A stretch of DNA of 39,974 nt from CAG-791 sp002390025 (GCA_946543465.1 CAMNLR010000137.1:1-39974), one strand, 5' to 3'; positions 15,218 through 24,456 are shown, counted from the stretch's first letter. Program-made: numbers and translations. Notes: generated by a model not told the origin, from the letters alone.

Positions 15218-16189
15218 TCAGAGATGCAGTCGCCTGCGGATCTCCTCCTCCATATAATCGATGAGTGCCTCCGGACCGGAAAAATCGTCGAGATCGATCC
15301 AGGTGACATTCCTCTCCCGCCTGAACCAGGTCAGCTGGCGCTTGGCAAAGCGGCGGGAATCCCGCTTGATCAGGCGGACCGCCTCCTCCATGGGGTATTG
15401 GCCGTCCAGCGCGCGCAGGATCTGTCTGTAGCCTATGCCCTGCATGGAGACGTCCTCTGCAGTCAGCCCCTGCTCCTTCAGACGCTGCACCTCTGCGGCC
15501 AGGCCCATCTCCATCATCCTGTCCACCCGGGCATCGATCCGTTCATAGAGCTTTGCCCGGTCCATGGTGAAGACAAAAAAGACGGCGTCGTAGGCGGGGG
15601 CCCGCATATGTTCGCTGCGGTTATGCTCGGAAATGCGCATACCGCCGCTCTTTTGGGCAAATTCCAGGGCCCGGATGATCCGCTTGACATTGTTGGGATG
15701 GATGGCCTGAGCCGCCTCGGGGTCCACCTCCTGCAGGCGCTGATAGAGGGTCTGTGCCCCGCCGTTTTCGGCCTCCTGCTCCAGTGCGGTGCGGCAGTCC
15801 GTGTCGGCATCCATTTCCGTAAAGTCGATCCCGTACAGGAGGGCCTGGATATAAAAGCCCGTGCCGCCCACAAGGAAGGGCAGGCGTCCCGCTTCGCAGA
15901 TTTCCTTGACAGCCTTCTGTGCTGCCTCCTGGAAACGGACGACATTCCAGGCATCTGTCGGGTCGGCGACATCGATCAGATAATGGGGGATCCCCTGCAT
16001 CTCTTCCCTGGTGACCTTGGCGGAGCCGATATCCATGCCCCGGTAGACCTGCATGGAATCCGCGGAAATGATGCTCCCTTCCATCCTCTTTGCGAGTTCG
16101 ACGGAAGCAAAGGTCTTTCCGGTCGCAGTCGGGCCCGCTATGATGACCAGGGGTCTTTTTTCCTGCTCCTTAGTGAAAATATCGGCCAT
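15218..16189 (-). CDS. miaA: tRNA dimethylallyltransferase
   Basis: MiaA transfers a dimethylallyl group to N6 of A37 in tRNAs that read UNN codons, giving i6A. MiaB, encoded at 21472-22929, then adds the 2-methylthio group. The ATG at 16189 (MADIFTKEQEKRP) has AGAGG six bases upstream, giving 323 residues, close to the usual 300-320. A GTG at 16219 that overlaps the mutL stop is less likely. The P-loop GPTATGKT is near residue 20, followed by ISADSMQVYRGMDIGSAKV, HYLIDVADPTDAWNV and the FLVGGTGFYIQALL block. RFAKRQLTWFRRE near the C-terminus is typical for tRNA binding. Confidence 0.96.
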   Translation of the reverse strand: MADIFTKEQEKRPLVIIAGPTATGKTFASVELAKRMEGSIISADSMQVYRGMDIGSAKVTREEMQGIPHYLIDVADPTDAWNVVRFQEAAQKAVKEICEAGRLPFLVGGTGFYIQALLYGIDFTEMDADTDCRTALEQEAENGGAQTLYQRLQEVDPEAAQAIHPNNVKRIIRALEFAQKSGGMRISEHNRSEHMRAPAYDAVFFVFTMDRAKLYERIDARVDRMMEMGLAAEVQRLKEQGLTAEDVSMQGIGYRQILRALDGQYPMEEAVRLIKRDSRRFAKRQLTWFRRERNVTWIDLDDFSGPEALIDYMEEEIRRRLHL

Positions 16190-16215
16190 TTTGTACCTCT
16201 CGTGCCCGTATGGGA

Positions 16216-18456
16216 TCACACGATGCGCTTGAATTTGCGGTCCACTTCATATTGTGACATGACAATCATGGTAGGTCTGCCGTGGGGGCAGTGATAGGGG
16301 TTTTCCAGGGTCAGCAGTTCGCCGATCAGGGCCCTGGCCTCCGCCTCTGAAAGCCTGTTGTTTCCCTTTACGGCTGCCTTGCAGGACATGGAAGCCACCT
16401 TGGAGATGATCACCTGGGGGGTGCCGCTGACGCGCTCATTCATGATCTCCTCGAGGATCTCCCGGAGCAGGCTGTCTGCCGTCTGCCCATAGAGCTCTGT
16501 GGGGACGGCGCGGATGGCATAGCTTCCGCCGCCAAATTCCTCGATCTCATATCCCATGGATGCAAAGACATCCTGAAACTGCCGGTAGGCGGTTTCCTCC
16601 CGGCCGCTCAGTCTTAAAACGATGGGGGGCATGAGCTGCTGGGAGGCAACTTCAGAGGCCTGCCTGCCCTCAATGCGCCGCATCATGCGCTCGTAATTGA
16701 CTTTTTCATGGGCCGCGTGCTGGTCTATGATCAGCAGGCGCTTTTCATATTCGATGATCCAGTAGGTTCCGAAGATCTGTCCTATATATTTAAAATTCTC
16801 CGCCTTCTGGGGCGTGAGGATGCGGTCGGCTCCGTCCTCTGTAGTTGAGGAATCTTCCGGCGCCGCAGCCGCAAAGAGATTTTCCAGTGACAGCTGCCCC
16901 TGGGGAAGATCGTCTTCCCGGGCTTCCTCCCCGCCATGGAGCACATGGACGCGGGAGTCCGTCTGCTGACTCTGTGCCTGCGCTGACTTTGTCCCGTAGG
17001 GGCGTCTGTCTTCAAAGACAAAATCATCCGAAGGACCAGGTGCAGCAGCGCCTGTCTGCCTCCCGGAATCACCAGTCAGGCCATCCGGCTGTACAGGTGC
17101 GGGTGCGGGAATGTCCGCCTGTTTTTCAAAGTTCGCAGCGGGACCGCCGGCAGGTGCAGGCCGGGCGGCTGCAGCCCCGTCTGCCGAAAAGGTCTGCTTA
17201 CCAGAATCCGACGGGGCTTTTCCTGCCTGCGCAGGGTGCACAGGAGAAAGCTTCTGTTGGGCAGAATCCACTGCTTTCGCAAAGGAATCTGCAGGTTTTG
17301 TCGGAAGCCGGTCGGTCCTCCCTCTCTCGAAAGCCTCGTAATGGGGGGCGTCCTGCAGATGCTTCTGTTTAAGCTGGGCCTCTTTTCTGGTCTGGGCCCG
17401 CTCTTCCCTGGCCGTGTTGAGGTTTGCCCTGGGGATGAGTTCCACAGAGTGCAGGGCCTTGTGCACACTGGTGTCAAGGAACTGAAAGACGGCTCTGCGG
17501 TCTGTAAAACGCACTTCCATCTTGGAGGGATGGACATTGACGTCCACCTGCTCGGGGGGCATGGTCAGATGCAGGACGGCAAAGGGAAAGCGGTGCTGCA
17601 TGAGGTCGGTCCTGTAGCCCTCCTCGAGGCCTGCGGACAGCTCTTTGCTGCGCAGCATTCTGCCGTTGATGAAAAATGTTTCGAAGGACCTGCTGGAGCG
17701 GCTGACCTCCGGTTTTCCCAGGAAGCCGTCGACTGCCATTCCCTTCTCCGGATCCTCTGCGTGAATGGGAATGACGGCCCCTGCCGTCTCCCGGCCGTAG
17801 ATGCGGTAGATCAGTTCCTGCAGGTTCCCGTTGCCGGTGGTGTGAAGCTTGTCCTGCCCGTTCACCCGGTAGTGAAAAGAGATCAGGGGGTGGGACAGGG
17901 CCTGTTTTTCGATCAGATCCGTGATATAGCCGGCCTCGGTCTGGGGCTGGCGCAGGAATCTGCGGCGGACCGGGATCTTACCGAACAGATTGCGGACGAT
18001 CACTGTTGTCCCGTCAGGGGCGCCGATCTCCTCGAGATCGATCTGCACGGGGGCATCGGGGGAATAGGCCGCCAGATGGTCATTGACCGCCCTGGTACCC
18101 GAGAGGGCGCCCCGCACCTTTGTGATCATCTCCACCTGGGCGACGGCGGCAATACTGGCAAGTGCCTCTCCGCGGAAGCCCAGGGAGGACAGGTGGGACA
18201 GGTCCTCGGCATCCCTGATCTTGCTGGTCGCGTGGCGGACAAAGGCGCGGGCGATCTGGTCTTTTTCGATCCCGCATCCGTTATCCGTGACGCGGATCAT
18301 GCTGATGCCGCCGTCCCGGATCTCAACGGTAATGGCGGTCGATCCCGCGTCGATGGAATTTTCCACCAGTTCCTTGACAACATTGAGGGGTCTTTCGATG
18401 ACCTCTCCTGCCGAGATGCGGCTGATGGTTTCCTCTGTGAGGAGTCTGATTTCCAT
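16216..18456 (-). CDS. mutL: DNA mismatch repair protein MutL (endonuclease type)
   Basis: MutL couples MutS mismatch recognition to strand incision. The 746-residue protein begins with the GHKL ATPase domain: ISAGEVIERPLNVVKELVEN, DNGCGI and GFRGEALASI. A long low-complexity linker (about residues 345-555, rich in A, P, Q, G and S) leads to the C-terminal domain. This holds the endonuclease motif DQHAAHEKVNYE (DQHA-x2-E-x4-E), plus SCKAAVKGNN and CPHGRPT, so it should nick DNA, as expected for bacteria without MutH. The ATG has AGGA seven bases upstream. It follows mutS by 63 nt, and its stop nearly abuts miaA. Confidence 0.97.
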   Translation of the reverse strand: MEIRLLTEETISRISAGEVIERPLNVVKELVENSIDAGSTAITVEIRDGGISMIRVTDNGCGIEKDQIARAFVRHATSKIRDAEDLSHLSSLGFRGEALASIAAVAQVEMITKVRGALSGTRAVNDHLAAYSPDAPVQIDLEEIGAPDGTTVIVRNLFGKIPVRRRFLRQPQTEAGYITDLIEKQALSHPLISFHYRVNGQDKLHTTGNGNLQELIYRIYGRETAGAVIPIHAEDPEKGMAVDGFLGKPEVSRSSRSFETFFINGRMLRSKELSAGLEEGYRTDLMQHRFPFAVLHLTMPPEQVDVNVHPSKMEVRFTDRRAVFQFLDTSVHKALHSVELIPRANLNTAREERAQTRKEAQLKQKHLQDAPHYEAFERGRTDRLPTKPADSFAKAVDSAQQKLSPVHPAQAGKAPSDSGKQTFSADGAAAARPAPAGGPAANFEKQADIPAPAPVQPDGLTGDSGRQTGAAAPGPSDDFVFEDRRPYGTKSAQAQSQQTDSRVHVLHGGEEAREDDLPQGQLSLENLFAAAAPEDSSTTEDGADRILTPQKAENFKYIGQIFGTYWIIEYEKRLLIIDQHAAHEKVNYERMMRRIEGRQASEVASQQLMPPIVLRLSGREETAYRQFQDVFASMGYEIEEFGGGSYAIRAVPTELYGQTADSLLREILEEIMNERVSGTPQVIISKVASMSCKAAVKGNNRLSEAEARALIGELLTLENPYHCPHGRPTMIVMSQYEVDRKFKRIV

Positions 18457-18519
18457 ATTGGTGTCCTTTTTTCTTCATTGCGCAATATCCCTGACTCCAG
18501 TCATGGGATACGCACACAG

Positions 18520-21408
18520 TCACTCCGCATTCCAGCGGTTTTTGAGCCGGCTCTGCAGGCGGTAGAGGGTGTTGAGCGCATCCAGGGGGGTGAGATTGGG
18601 TATATCGACTTCCGACAGCTCCTTGAGCACATCCTCATCGGAGGTCGTGTCAAAGAGGGACATCTGGGCCAGGTCCACGTCATCGTAATGAACGGGCTTT
18701 GCGGGCGTCTTTTTCCCGCTGCCGCCGCTGCCTGCCGTCTCGAAGTTCTGCAGCTTCTCGGTGATATCATTGTCGGTCAGCTGGGCGACCAGTTCGCTGG
18801 CCCGGTCAATGACGATGTCGGGAAGACCGGCCAGACGGGCGACCTGGATGCCGTAGCTCTTGTCGGCCCCGCCGCGGATGATCTTGCGCAGGAAGGTGAT
18901 CTGGTCACCGCTCTCGCGCACGGCCACACAGTAGTTTTTCACGCCGGGGATCTTGCCCTCCAGCTCTGTCAGTTCGTGGTAGTGGGTGGCAAAGAGGGTC
19001 TTTGCTCCCAGATAGTGGCGGTTGCTGATGTGCTCGACGACGGCCCAGGCTATGCTCATGCCGTCGTAGGTGGAGGTGCCGCGGCCGATCTCATCGAGGA
19101 TGAGCAGGCTCCTGGAGGTGGCATTGCGGAGGATATTGGAGACCTCGTTCATCTCCACCATAAAGGTGCTCTGGCCGCTGCCCAGGTCATCGGTGGCGCC
19201 GACGCGGGTAAAAATGCGGTCCGTCACACACAGTCTGGCCTTGTCGGCCGGCACGTAGCTGCCAATCTGGGCCAGGAGGGTGATGAGGGCGACCTGCCGC
19301 ATGTAGGTCGATTTGCCCGCCATATTGGGGCCCGTAATGATGCAGATGCAGTTCTTTTTGCCGTCCAGGAGGGTGTCGTTGGGAATGAATTCCCCCGGCT
19401 GCATCTGTTCCACGACCGGGTGGCGGCCTCCGGTGATGCGGATGGTGCCGCTCTCATTGAAGACAGGGCGCACGTAGTGGTTTCGCTCGGCGACAAGGGA
19501 GAGCGAGGCATAGACATCGAGGTGGGCAAGAGCCGCAGCCGCCCTCTGAAAAGAGGTGATGCGTGCGGCGCACGCCTCGCGCACCGTGCAGAATACGTCG
19601 TATTCAAGGGTGTTGAGCTTGTCCTCGGCATTGAGGATGCTGTCCTCCAGTTCCTTGAGCCGGCGGGTGGTGTAGCGCTCCGATCCCACCAGAGTCTGCT
19701 TGCGGATATAGTCGTCGGGAACCAGGTTCTTGAAGGAATTGGTGACTTCGAAATAGTATCCGAAGACCTTGTTGTATTTGATGCGCAGGTTCTTGATGCC
19801 GGTCCGCTCGCGGTCCTCGGTCTCCAGGTCCATCAGCCATTTGCGTCCGTTGTCACGGGCGTCCCGCAGGTGATCGATATCCGCATCGTAGCCCGGCTTG
19901 ATGATCCCTCCCTCTCGGATGGTGAGGGGCGGCTCGTCGACAATGGACCTCTCCAGCAGGTCGGTCAGATCGGAAAAATCCTCGATCTCTCCGTAGAGAG
20001 CCGCCAGTGCGCAGGCGGGACTGCCGGCAGTGCCGGAAAAACCGGGAGCACTGGAAGTACCTGAAGTGCCGGGAACGCCGGAAATACCGGGAGCAGCGGG
20101 AGCGCCGTAATTACCGGAAGTGCCGGGAGCGCTGTCTGCCCGGCCCGGGTCTTCCGCATCCTTTGCCGGAGGCCGGAAGTCTCCGAGGACGTTCTTGATG
20201 GGGACGAACATGCGCAGGGAGTCCCGCAGGGCGATCATGTCCCTGGGGTTTGCGGATCCGTAGGAGATGCGGGTCATCAGGCGTTCCAGGTCATAGACGG
20301 CGCGCAGATATTCGCGGATCTCGTCGCGGTCCACACTCCTCTCGCACAGGGCCTGCACGCAGTCCAGACGCTCTTCGATCTGCCCCCTCTCCGTGAGGGG
20401 CTGTTCCAGGAAACGGTGAAGCAGGCGGGCGCCCATGGCCGTGCAGGTCTTGTCGAGGACCCACAGTAAGGACCCCCTCTTTTTCTTGTCTCTGAGGGTC
20501 TGTGTCAGTTCCAGATTTCTGCGGGTCGAGCTGTCCAGCAGCATGTATTTTCCAGAGGCATAGGCCCGCACTCGTGTCAGGTTGGAGAGGGCGTTTTTCT
20601 GTGTGTCATAGAGATATCTCAGAAGGGCGCCGGCTGCAAGCGTGCCCGAGGGAAAATCATCCAGTCCCAGGGACAGTAGCGAGGAAGTCCTGAAATGCTC
20701 CAGCAGCAGAGTCACTGCGGAGGACTCCTCAAAATAGGAGTTGGGAATGGTGCTGATCTGCATGGAGAGTCTCTCCCTCAGGTCGGAGAGATCGAGGCTG
20801 CTCATGAGAAGGGGCTCATTGCACAGAAGTTCCGCAGGGCTGTAGCCGATGATCTCATCGTAGAGCTTGGCTGTGTCGGACACCTCGGAGACCAGAAAGT
20901 CGCCTGTGGAAATATCCGCCGCCGCGATGCCGATCTGGCCGGAATTGTAGAAAGCGCTGAAGATATAGTTGTTTTTGCCCTCATCCAGGGCGTTCATGTC
21001 CAGATTTGTGCCGGGCGTGACGATGCGGACCACTTCCCTGCGCACGATTCCCCTGGCATTGCGCGGGTCCTCCATCTGTTCGCAGATGGCGACCTTGTGC
21101 CCCAGCTCCACCAGGCGTGTCAGATAGGTGTCAACGGCGTGGTAGGGGACGCCGCACATGGGGGCGCGCTCCGGGAGCCCGCAGCTCTTGCCGGTCAGTG
21201 TCAGCTCCAGTTCCCTGGAGACTGTCACTGCATCGTCAAAAAACATCTCATAAAAATCTCCCAGACGGTAAAAGAGCAGGCAGTCCGGGTTTTCCTGTTT
21301 TGTGCGCAGATAATGCTGCATCATCGGCGACAGCTGGGCCATCAGGGAGGCGTCCTCCGCCATTTTGGCCGAAGATGTATATTTCGTGTAATCGTAGAGA
21401 TTTTCCAT
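18520..21408 (-). CDS. mutS: DNA mismatch repair protein MutS with a collagen-like insertion
   Basis: MutS recognises base mismatches and small loops and recruits MutL. The 962-residue protein has the mismatch-binding domain with FYEMF in its first 60 residues (YRLGDFYEMFFDDA), where Phe-x-Glu contacts the mismatch. The core and clamp follow, then the ABC-type ATPase with Walker A GPNMAGKST near residue 695, Walker B LLILDEIGRGTS and the FATHYHEL motif. It is about 80-100 residues longer than usual. Much of the excess is an inserted Gly-X-Y-like tract at about residues 418-462, plus a Gly/Ser/Lys linker near the C-terminus. The ATG has AGGA seven bases upstream. It lies in the usual miaB-mutS-mutL order. 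Confidence 0.97.
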   Translation of the reverse strand: MENLYDYTKYTSSAKMAEDASLMAQLSPMMQHYLRTKQENPDCLLFYRLGDFYEMFFDDAVTVSRELELTLTGKSCGLPERAPMCGVPYHAVDTYLTRLVELGHKVAICEQMEDPRNARGIVRREVVRIVTPGTNLDMNALDEGKNNYIFSAFYNSGQIGIAAADISTGDFLVSEVSDTAKLYDEIIGYSPAELLCNEPLLMSSLDLSDLRERLSMQISTIPNSYFEESSAVTLLLEHFRTSSLLSLGLDDFPSGTLAAGALLRYLYDTQKNALSNLTRVRAYASGKYMLLDSSTRRNLELTQTLRDKKKRGSLLWVLDKTCTAMGARLLHRFLEQPLTERGQIEERLDCVQALCERSVDRDEIREYLRAVYDLERLMTRISYGSANPRDMIALRDSLRMFVPIKNVLGDFRPPAKDAEDPGRADSAPGTSGNYGAPAAPGISGVPGTSGTSSAPGFSGTAGSPACALAALYGEIEDFSDLTDLLERSIVDEPPLTIREGGIIKPGYDADIDHLRDARDNGRKWLMDLETEDRERTGIKNLRIKYNKVFGYYFEVTNSFKNLVPDDYIRKQTLVGSERYTTRRLKELEDSILNAEDKLNTLEYDVFCTVREACAARITSFQRAAAALAHLDVYASLSLVAERNHYVRPVFNESGTIRITGGRHPVVEQMQPGEFIPNDTLLDGKKNCICIITGPNMAGKSTYMRQVALITLLAQIGSYVPADKARLCVTDRIFTRVGATDDLGSGQSTFMVEMNEVSNILRNATSRSLLILDEIGRGTSTYDGMSIAWAVVEHISNRHYLGAKTLFATHYHELTELEGKIPGVKNYCVAVRESGDQITFLRKIIRGGADKSYGIQVARLAGLPDIVIDRASELVAQLTDNDITEKLQNFETAGSGGSGKKTPAKPVHYDDVDLAQMSLFDTTSDEDVLKELSEVDIPNLTPLDALNTLYRLQSRLKNRWNAE
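20010..20150 (-). repeat. In-frame triplet repeat in mutS encoding Gly-X-Y-like residues
   Basis: The DNA is a degenerate 9-bp-type repeat (variants of ccgggagcg and ccggaagtg). It encodes about twelve triplets, ten of which start with Gly: GTS GNY GAP AAP GIS GVP GTS, then GTS SAP GFS GTA GSP. It interrupts the MutS core between the conserved blocks ending VPIKNVLGDF and beginning LAALYGEIEDFSDL. Confidence 0.85.
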
Positions 21409-21423
21409 TCAGGTTTCCTTTGG

Positions 21424-21475
21424 ATCTTTGGTCCCTTCAGATCTTTGCTTCTTTGAAATCTTTGGCCGGGGTCAG
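21424..21475 (-). repeat. 17-bp degenerate tandem repeat after the miaB stop
   Basis: atctttg occurs at 21424, 21441 and 21458, a period of exactly 17 bp. The unit at 21458 runs into the miaB stop (atctttggccggggtca), and the unit at 21424 (atctttggtcccttca) keeps a similar end. This array fills most of the 63-bp gap between miaB and mutS and fits the post-stop duplication pattern, though it is decayed. Confidence 0.7.
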
Positions 21476-22929
21476 ACCACGGTTCCGAAGAAATAGAAGC
21501 CGCGGCATTCATCCAGGCGGACCTGCATCATTTTTCCGATCATAGAGGGATCGCCGGGTACATGTACCAGCATGTTGTTGGAAAGGCGCGCAGTGATATA
21601 GCTGCTGTCCTTGACGTTGACCTCCTCCGCCAGGGCCTCCATGGTGCGCCCGGTGAGTTTTTCGGCGCGGCCGTGGGCGGTCTCCTGGACTGCGGCCAGG
21701 ACCCGGTCGAACATGCGGTTTTTCTCTTCATCGGGAACCTGGTCGGGCATTTTGGCCGCGGGGGTCCCGGCGCGCTTGGAGTAGATAAAGGTAAAGGCGT
21801 TGTCAAAGCCCACGCGGCGGATGACATCGATCGTATCATCGATGTCGCAGTCCTGCTCGCCGGGGAAGCCGACGATGATATCCGTGGTGATGGCCACATC
21901 CGGGATCTGCTCGCGGATCTTCTGCGCCAGGGCAATGTACTGCTCTTTGGTGTAATGGCGGTTCATCCTCTTGAGGATCCTGTCGGAGCCGGACTGCAGG
22001 GGCAGATGGATATGGCGGGCAATCTTTTCATTTTCACGAACGACCCTGATGACATCGTCGGACAAATCCTTGGGATGGGGGGTCATGAAGCGGATGCGCT
22101 TTAGTCCCTCTATTTTGCAGACCTCGGTCAGAAGCTCTGCGAAGCTGCAGGGGGTATCCAGATCCTTGCCGTAGGAATTGACATTCTGGCCGAGCAGCAT
22201 GATCTCCACGACACCGTCTCTGACCAGGCGCTCGCACTCGCGCAGGATCTCCAGGGGCGTGCGGCTCCTCTCCCGTCCTCTCACATAGGGCACGATGCAG
22301 TAGCTGCAGAAGTTGTTGCAGCCGAAGGTGATGTTGGTACCCGATTTAAAAGGATATTTGCGGGCAACCGGCAGGGCCTCGACGATCCTGTCCGCCCTGT
22401 CCCAGATCTCGACCACCATGCCGTCGGACTCCAGGCAGGTGCACAGATACTCCGCAAAGCGGTAGAGATTGTGGGTTCCGAAAACAAGATCGACGAAGCG
22501 GTAGCTCCTGCGGATCTTTTCCACATTGCTCTTTTCCTGCACCATGCAGCCGCAGACGGCGATCTTCATGCCGGGATTTTTTTTCTTGAGATGGCTTGCG
22601 CGGCCCAGACGGCCGAAAACGCGCTGGTCTGCATTGTCGCGGACCGTGCAGGTATTGTAGACCAGAAAATCGGTGTCCTCGGAAGGCGCCTCTGTAAATC
22701 CCGCGCTCTCCAGGATGCCGACGATCTTCTCGGAATCCCTGGCGTTCATCTGACAGCCGAATGTCTCCACGCGGAAGGTAAGAGGCCTTCCGGCCTCCTG
22801 CATGCGCCTCTGTGTCAGAAGTCTGGCTCTTGCAAGGAACCAGGCCTGGCGGGCAGGCTCATTTTCCGGTGCGGGGCTGTTGAGGTCCGTCTGTCTGACA
22901 AGTTCTTCAAATCTTTCGTTGATTGCCAT
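21472..22929 (-). CDS. miaB: tRNA-2-methylthio-N6-dimethylallyladenosine synthase
   Basis: MiaB is a radical SAM methylthiotransferase that converts i6A37 to ms2i6A37 in tRNA. The ATG at 22929 (MAINERFEELVRQTD) has AGGA nine bases upstream, giving 485 residues. A GTG at 22986 that overlaps the previous stop is possible but would translate a 9-bp repeat array. The N-terminal domain has the auxiliary cluster cysteines in TFGCQMNARDSE, NTCTVRDNAD and CGCMV. The radical SAM cluster is CNNFCSYCIVP (C-x3-C-x2-C). A TRAM domain ends the protein. The N-terminal extension of about 55 residues before the first Cys is usual for clostridial forms. It works with MiaA on the same tRNAs. Confidence 0.96.
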   Translation of the reverse strand: MAINERFEELVRQTDLNSPAPENEPARQAWFLARARLLTQRRMQEAGRPLTFRVETFGCQMNARDSEKIVGILESAGFTEAPSEDTDFLVYNTCTVRDNADQRVFGRLGRASHLKKKNPGMKIAVCGCMVQEKSNVEKIRRSYRFVDLVFGTHNLYRFAEYLCTCLESDGMVVEIWDRADRIVEALPVARKYPFKSGTNITFGCNNFCSYCIVPYVRGRERSRTPLEILRECERLVRDGVVEIMLLGQNVNSYGKDLDTPCSFAELLTEVCKIEGLKRIRFMTPHPKDLSDDVIRVVRENEKIARHIHLPLQSGSDRILKRMNRHYTKEQYIALAQKIREQIPDVAITTDIIVGFPGEQDCDIDDTIDVIRRVGFDNAFTFIYSKRAGTPAAKMPDQVPDEEKNRMFDRVLAAVQETAHGRAEKLTGRTMEALAEEVNVKDSSYITARLSNNMLVHVPGDPSMIGKMMQVRLDECRGFYFFGTVV

Positions 22930-22936
22930 AAATTCT

Positions 22937-22980
22937 ATTCCTGTATTTCCTGTATATCTTATATTTTCTGTATTTCCTGT
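22937..22980 (-). repeat. 9-bp tandem repeat, five units, before miaB
   Basis: The units are attcctgt (8 bp), atttcctgt, atatcttat, attttctgt and atttcctgt, with a 9-bp period from 22937 to 22980. They lie directly after the stop of the preceding gene, whose final codons contain a related sequence (ccagtcctgt). Confidence 0.75.
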
Positions 22981-22982
22981 TT

Positions 22983-23780
22983 TCACCAGTCCTGTGTCAC
23001 GCGGTAGAGGTAATATCTGCCCTTTTTTCCCACACGCTCGACGACGCCCATCTCTGTCAGGAGCAGGAGGACTGTGGAGATGCCTTTTTTACTGAATCTG
23101 ACTGCCTTTGCGAAGTCGGCGGAGGTAAATGGCTCGGCGAGGCCTTCCGGAACGAGCTGCATGTAATCCTGCGGGCAGGTCAGGACCAATCTGTCCCTCA
23201 GGCGCAGAGGGATCCTCTCGTAGCGGTGGGAGCCGCGTTTTCTGTCCCTGCTCCAGCCGTCCAGGAGCCGGTACTCGTCCAGGTCGATCAGCAATAGCTC
23301 CAGGGACAGATTTTCCTCTCCCAGGAAGGGCCTGATGCGGTAGAGCTCCTTAAAGGCGTGGAAAAAGCTCCCCCGAAGGGGAGACCTGTTTCTTTTGACC
23401 AGTTCACCGGTTTCCGGATCGACCCAGATGATCCATTTTTCCGCAGGGATGGGATAGACTATGCGGACGGGATACTGCCGCAGAAAGCAGGCCAGTTTTG
23501 CCCGCATGGCACCCATCCTGGCGGTTTGGATCTCGGTGATCGTTCCGTCATGGTAAATGTCGGCTATATAATTGTCAACCGGGATTTCCTGATGGTCCTC
23601 GTCGGCGTCGATATAATTTTTGAGCACGGCGTGCAAGGTCTTCTCCGACTGCATGCCGATGCCGTGCCTCTCCCTGGGCTTTAACGTGATGGTGCGGGAG
23701 CGCGCGACATCAAAGCGGCGTATGGCGTCGGCAAGATCTCCGCCGGGATCATTTGGAAAGCTTGCTTCTGACGTAGGCAA
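22983..23780 (-). CDS. Unknown protein, possible nuclease-like fold with C-terminal winged helix
   Basis: I do not recognise this 265-residue protein. The best start is TTG at 23780 with GGAGAGG about nine bases upstream, overlapping the preceding DUF5662 gene by 32 nt; this points to coupled translation. Residues about 65-115 (VDNYIADIYHDGTITEIQTA, then RMGAMRAKL) carry an acidic residue followed by a hydrophobic strand with Glu-Ile-Gln, which recalls PD-(D/E)xK nuclease cores of the E-x-Q type. This is only a resemblance. The last 65 residues (SADFAKAVRFSKKGISTVLL, then LLTEMGVVERVGKKGRYYLY) look like a winged helix-turn-helix with its beta hairpin. No signal peptide or membrane segment is seen. 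It could be a DNA-acting protein. Confidence 0.7.
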   Translation of the reverse strand: MPTSEASFPNDPGGDLADAIRRFDVARSRTITLKPRERHGIGMQSEKTLHAVLKNYIDADEDHQEIPVDNYIADIYHDGTITEIQTARMGAMRAKLACFLRQYPVRIVYPIPAEKWIIWVDPETGELVKRNRSPLRGSFFHAFKELYRIRPFLGEENLSLELLLIDLDEYRLLDGWSRDRKRGSHRYERIPLRLRDRLVLTCPQDYMQLVPEGLAEPFTSADFAKAVRFSKKGISTVLLLLTEMGVVERVGKKGRYYLYRVTQDW

Positions 23781-24456
23781 ATGTATATTCCTCTCCCCTT
23801 TCGGCCAGCATCTGGAGCAGCTTCTTTAAGAGCGCAGCCGTTTCGGGATGCATGAACTGACGGGCACGGCCTCCGTCGAAGTATCTGAGGGGGGCCTCAT
23901 CGGTATAGGCGTCTCCCATGTAGATCTTGCTGGCTGCGATGCGGTCCATCAGCATTTCCACGACATAGCGGCCGGGCATCTTGACCGGGATCAGGGGAGA
24001 TTCCCCCTCCTTGCCGCGGAGGTTGTAGTCGACCCAGAACTCAAAGTGATGGCGGTTTCTGCCCTTGTGGTGGAGCCAGGAGGTCGAGTATCCGATGTCC
24101 TCTCTCTCCGCGTTGTTGGGGCTTCGGTTGCCCTGAAAATAGCGGGCTCCGACCAGGAACTCCGTCGGCGAGAACTTGGAGAGGTCATGGAGGATCCCCT
24201 GCCGATAGAGGCCGACTTTCCAGCAGCCCTCGAGCACAAGCATCTTGTGGCGGGTGACGGTCCGCAGATGTCCCATGAATTTCTCCCTGGTGATGGGCGG
24301 GCGGTCGCGGTGGGAAAATTTTCCGGTATACATTTTCACCAGTCCGTCCGCAGCCGGTGTCACTCTGAATTCGGAAGCGCTGTCCCCAGTCTGCGGGGCT
24401 GAGGGACAGCCGGCCGTCTTGTGAACTTCATTTTCTTTAATTGTGGAATCTGTCAT
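23749..24456 (-). CDS. DUF5662 family protein, probable metal-binding HD-like helical protein
   Basis: I choose the ATG at 24456 (MTDSTIKENEVHKTAG) with GGAG seven bases upstream, giving 235 residues. The first 55 residues look unstructured. The conserved core starts at KFMGHLRTVTRHKMLVLEGC and contains GILHDLSKFSPTEF and then SWLHHKGRNRHHFEFWVDY. The His and Asp pattern (H, HD, HH, HH) resembles a metal site of the HD-domain kind. This matches what I know as DUF5662, whose activity is unknown. The C-terminal part (VEMLMDRIAASKIYMGDAYT) fits the same family. It overlaps the following unknown gene by 32 nt, so the two are probably made together. A hydrolase or phosphohydrolase role is a guess. 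Confidence 0.8.
   Translation of the reverse strand: MTDSTIKENEVHKTAGCPSAPQTGDSASEFRVTPAADGLVKMYTGKFSHRDRPPITREKFMGHLRTVTRHKMLVLEGCWKVGLYRQGILHDLSKFSPTEFLVGARYFQGNRSPNNAEREDIGYSTSWLHHKGRNRHHFEFWVDYNLRGKEGESPLIPVKMPGRYVVEMLMDRIAASKIYMGDAYTDEAPLRYFDGGRARQFMHPETAALLKKLLQMLAERGEEYTFAYVRSKLSK

Noticed and set aside
17236..20064. A 942-codon open frame on the plus strand opposite mutL and mutS
   Set aside because: It is antisense to two fully conserved genes, has no recognisable domain or ribosome binding site, and is explained by GC-rich codon bias of the real genes.
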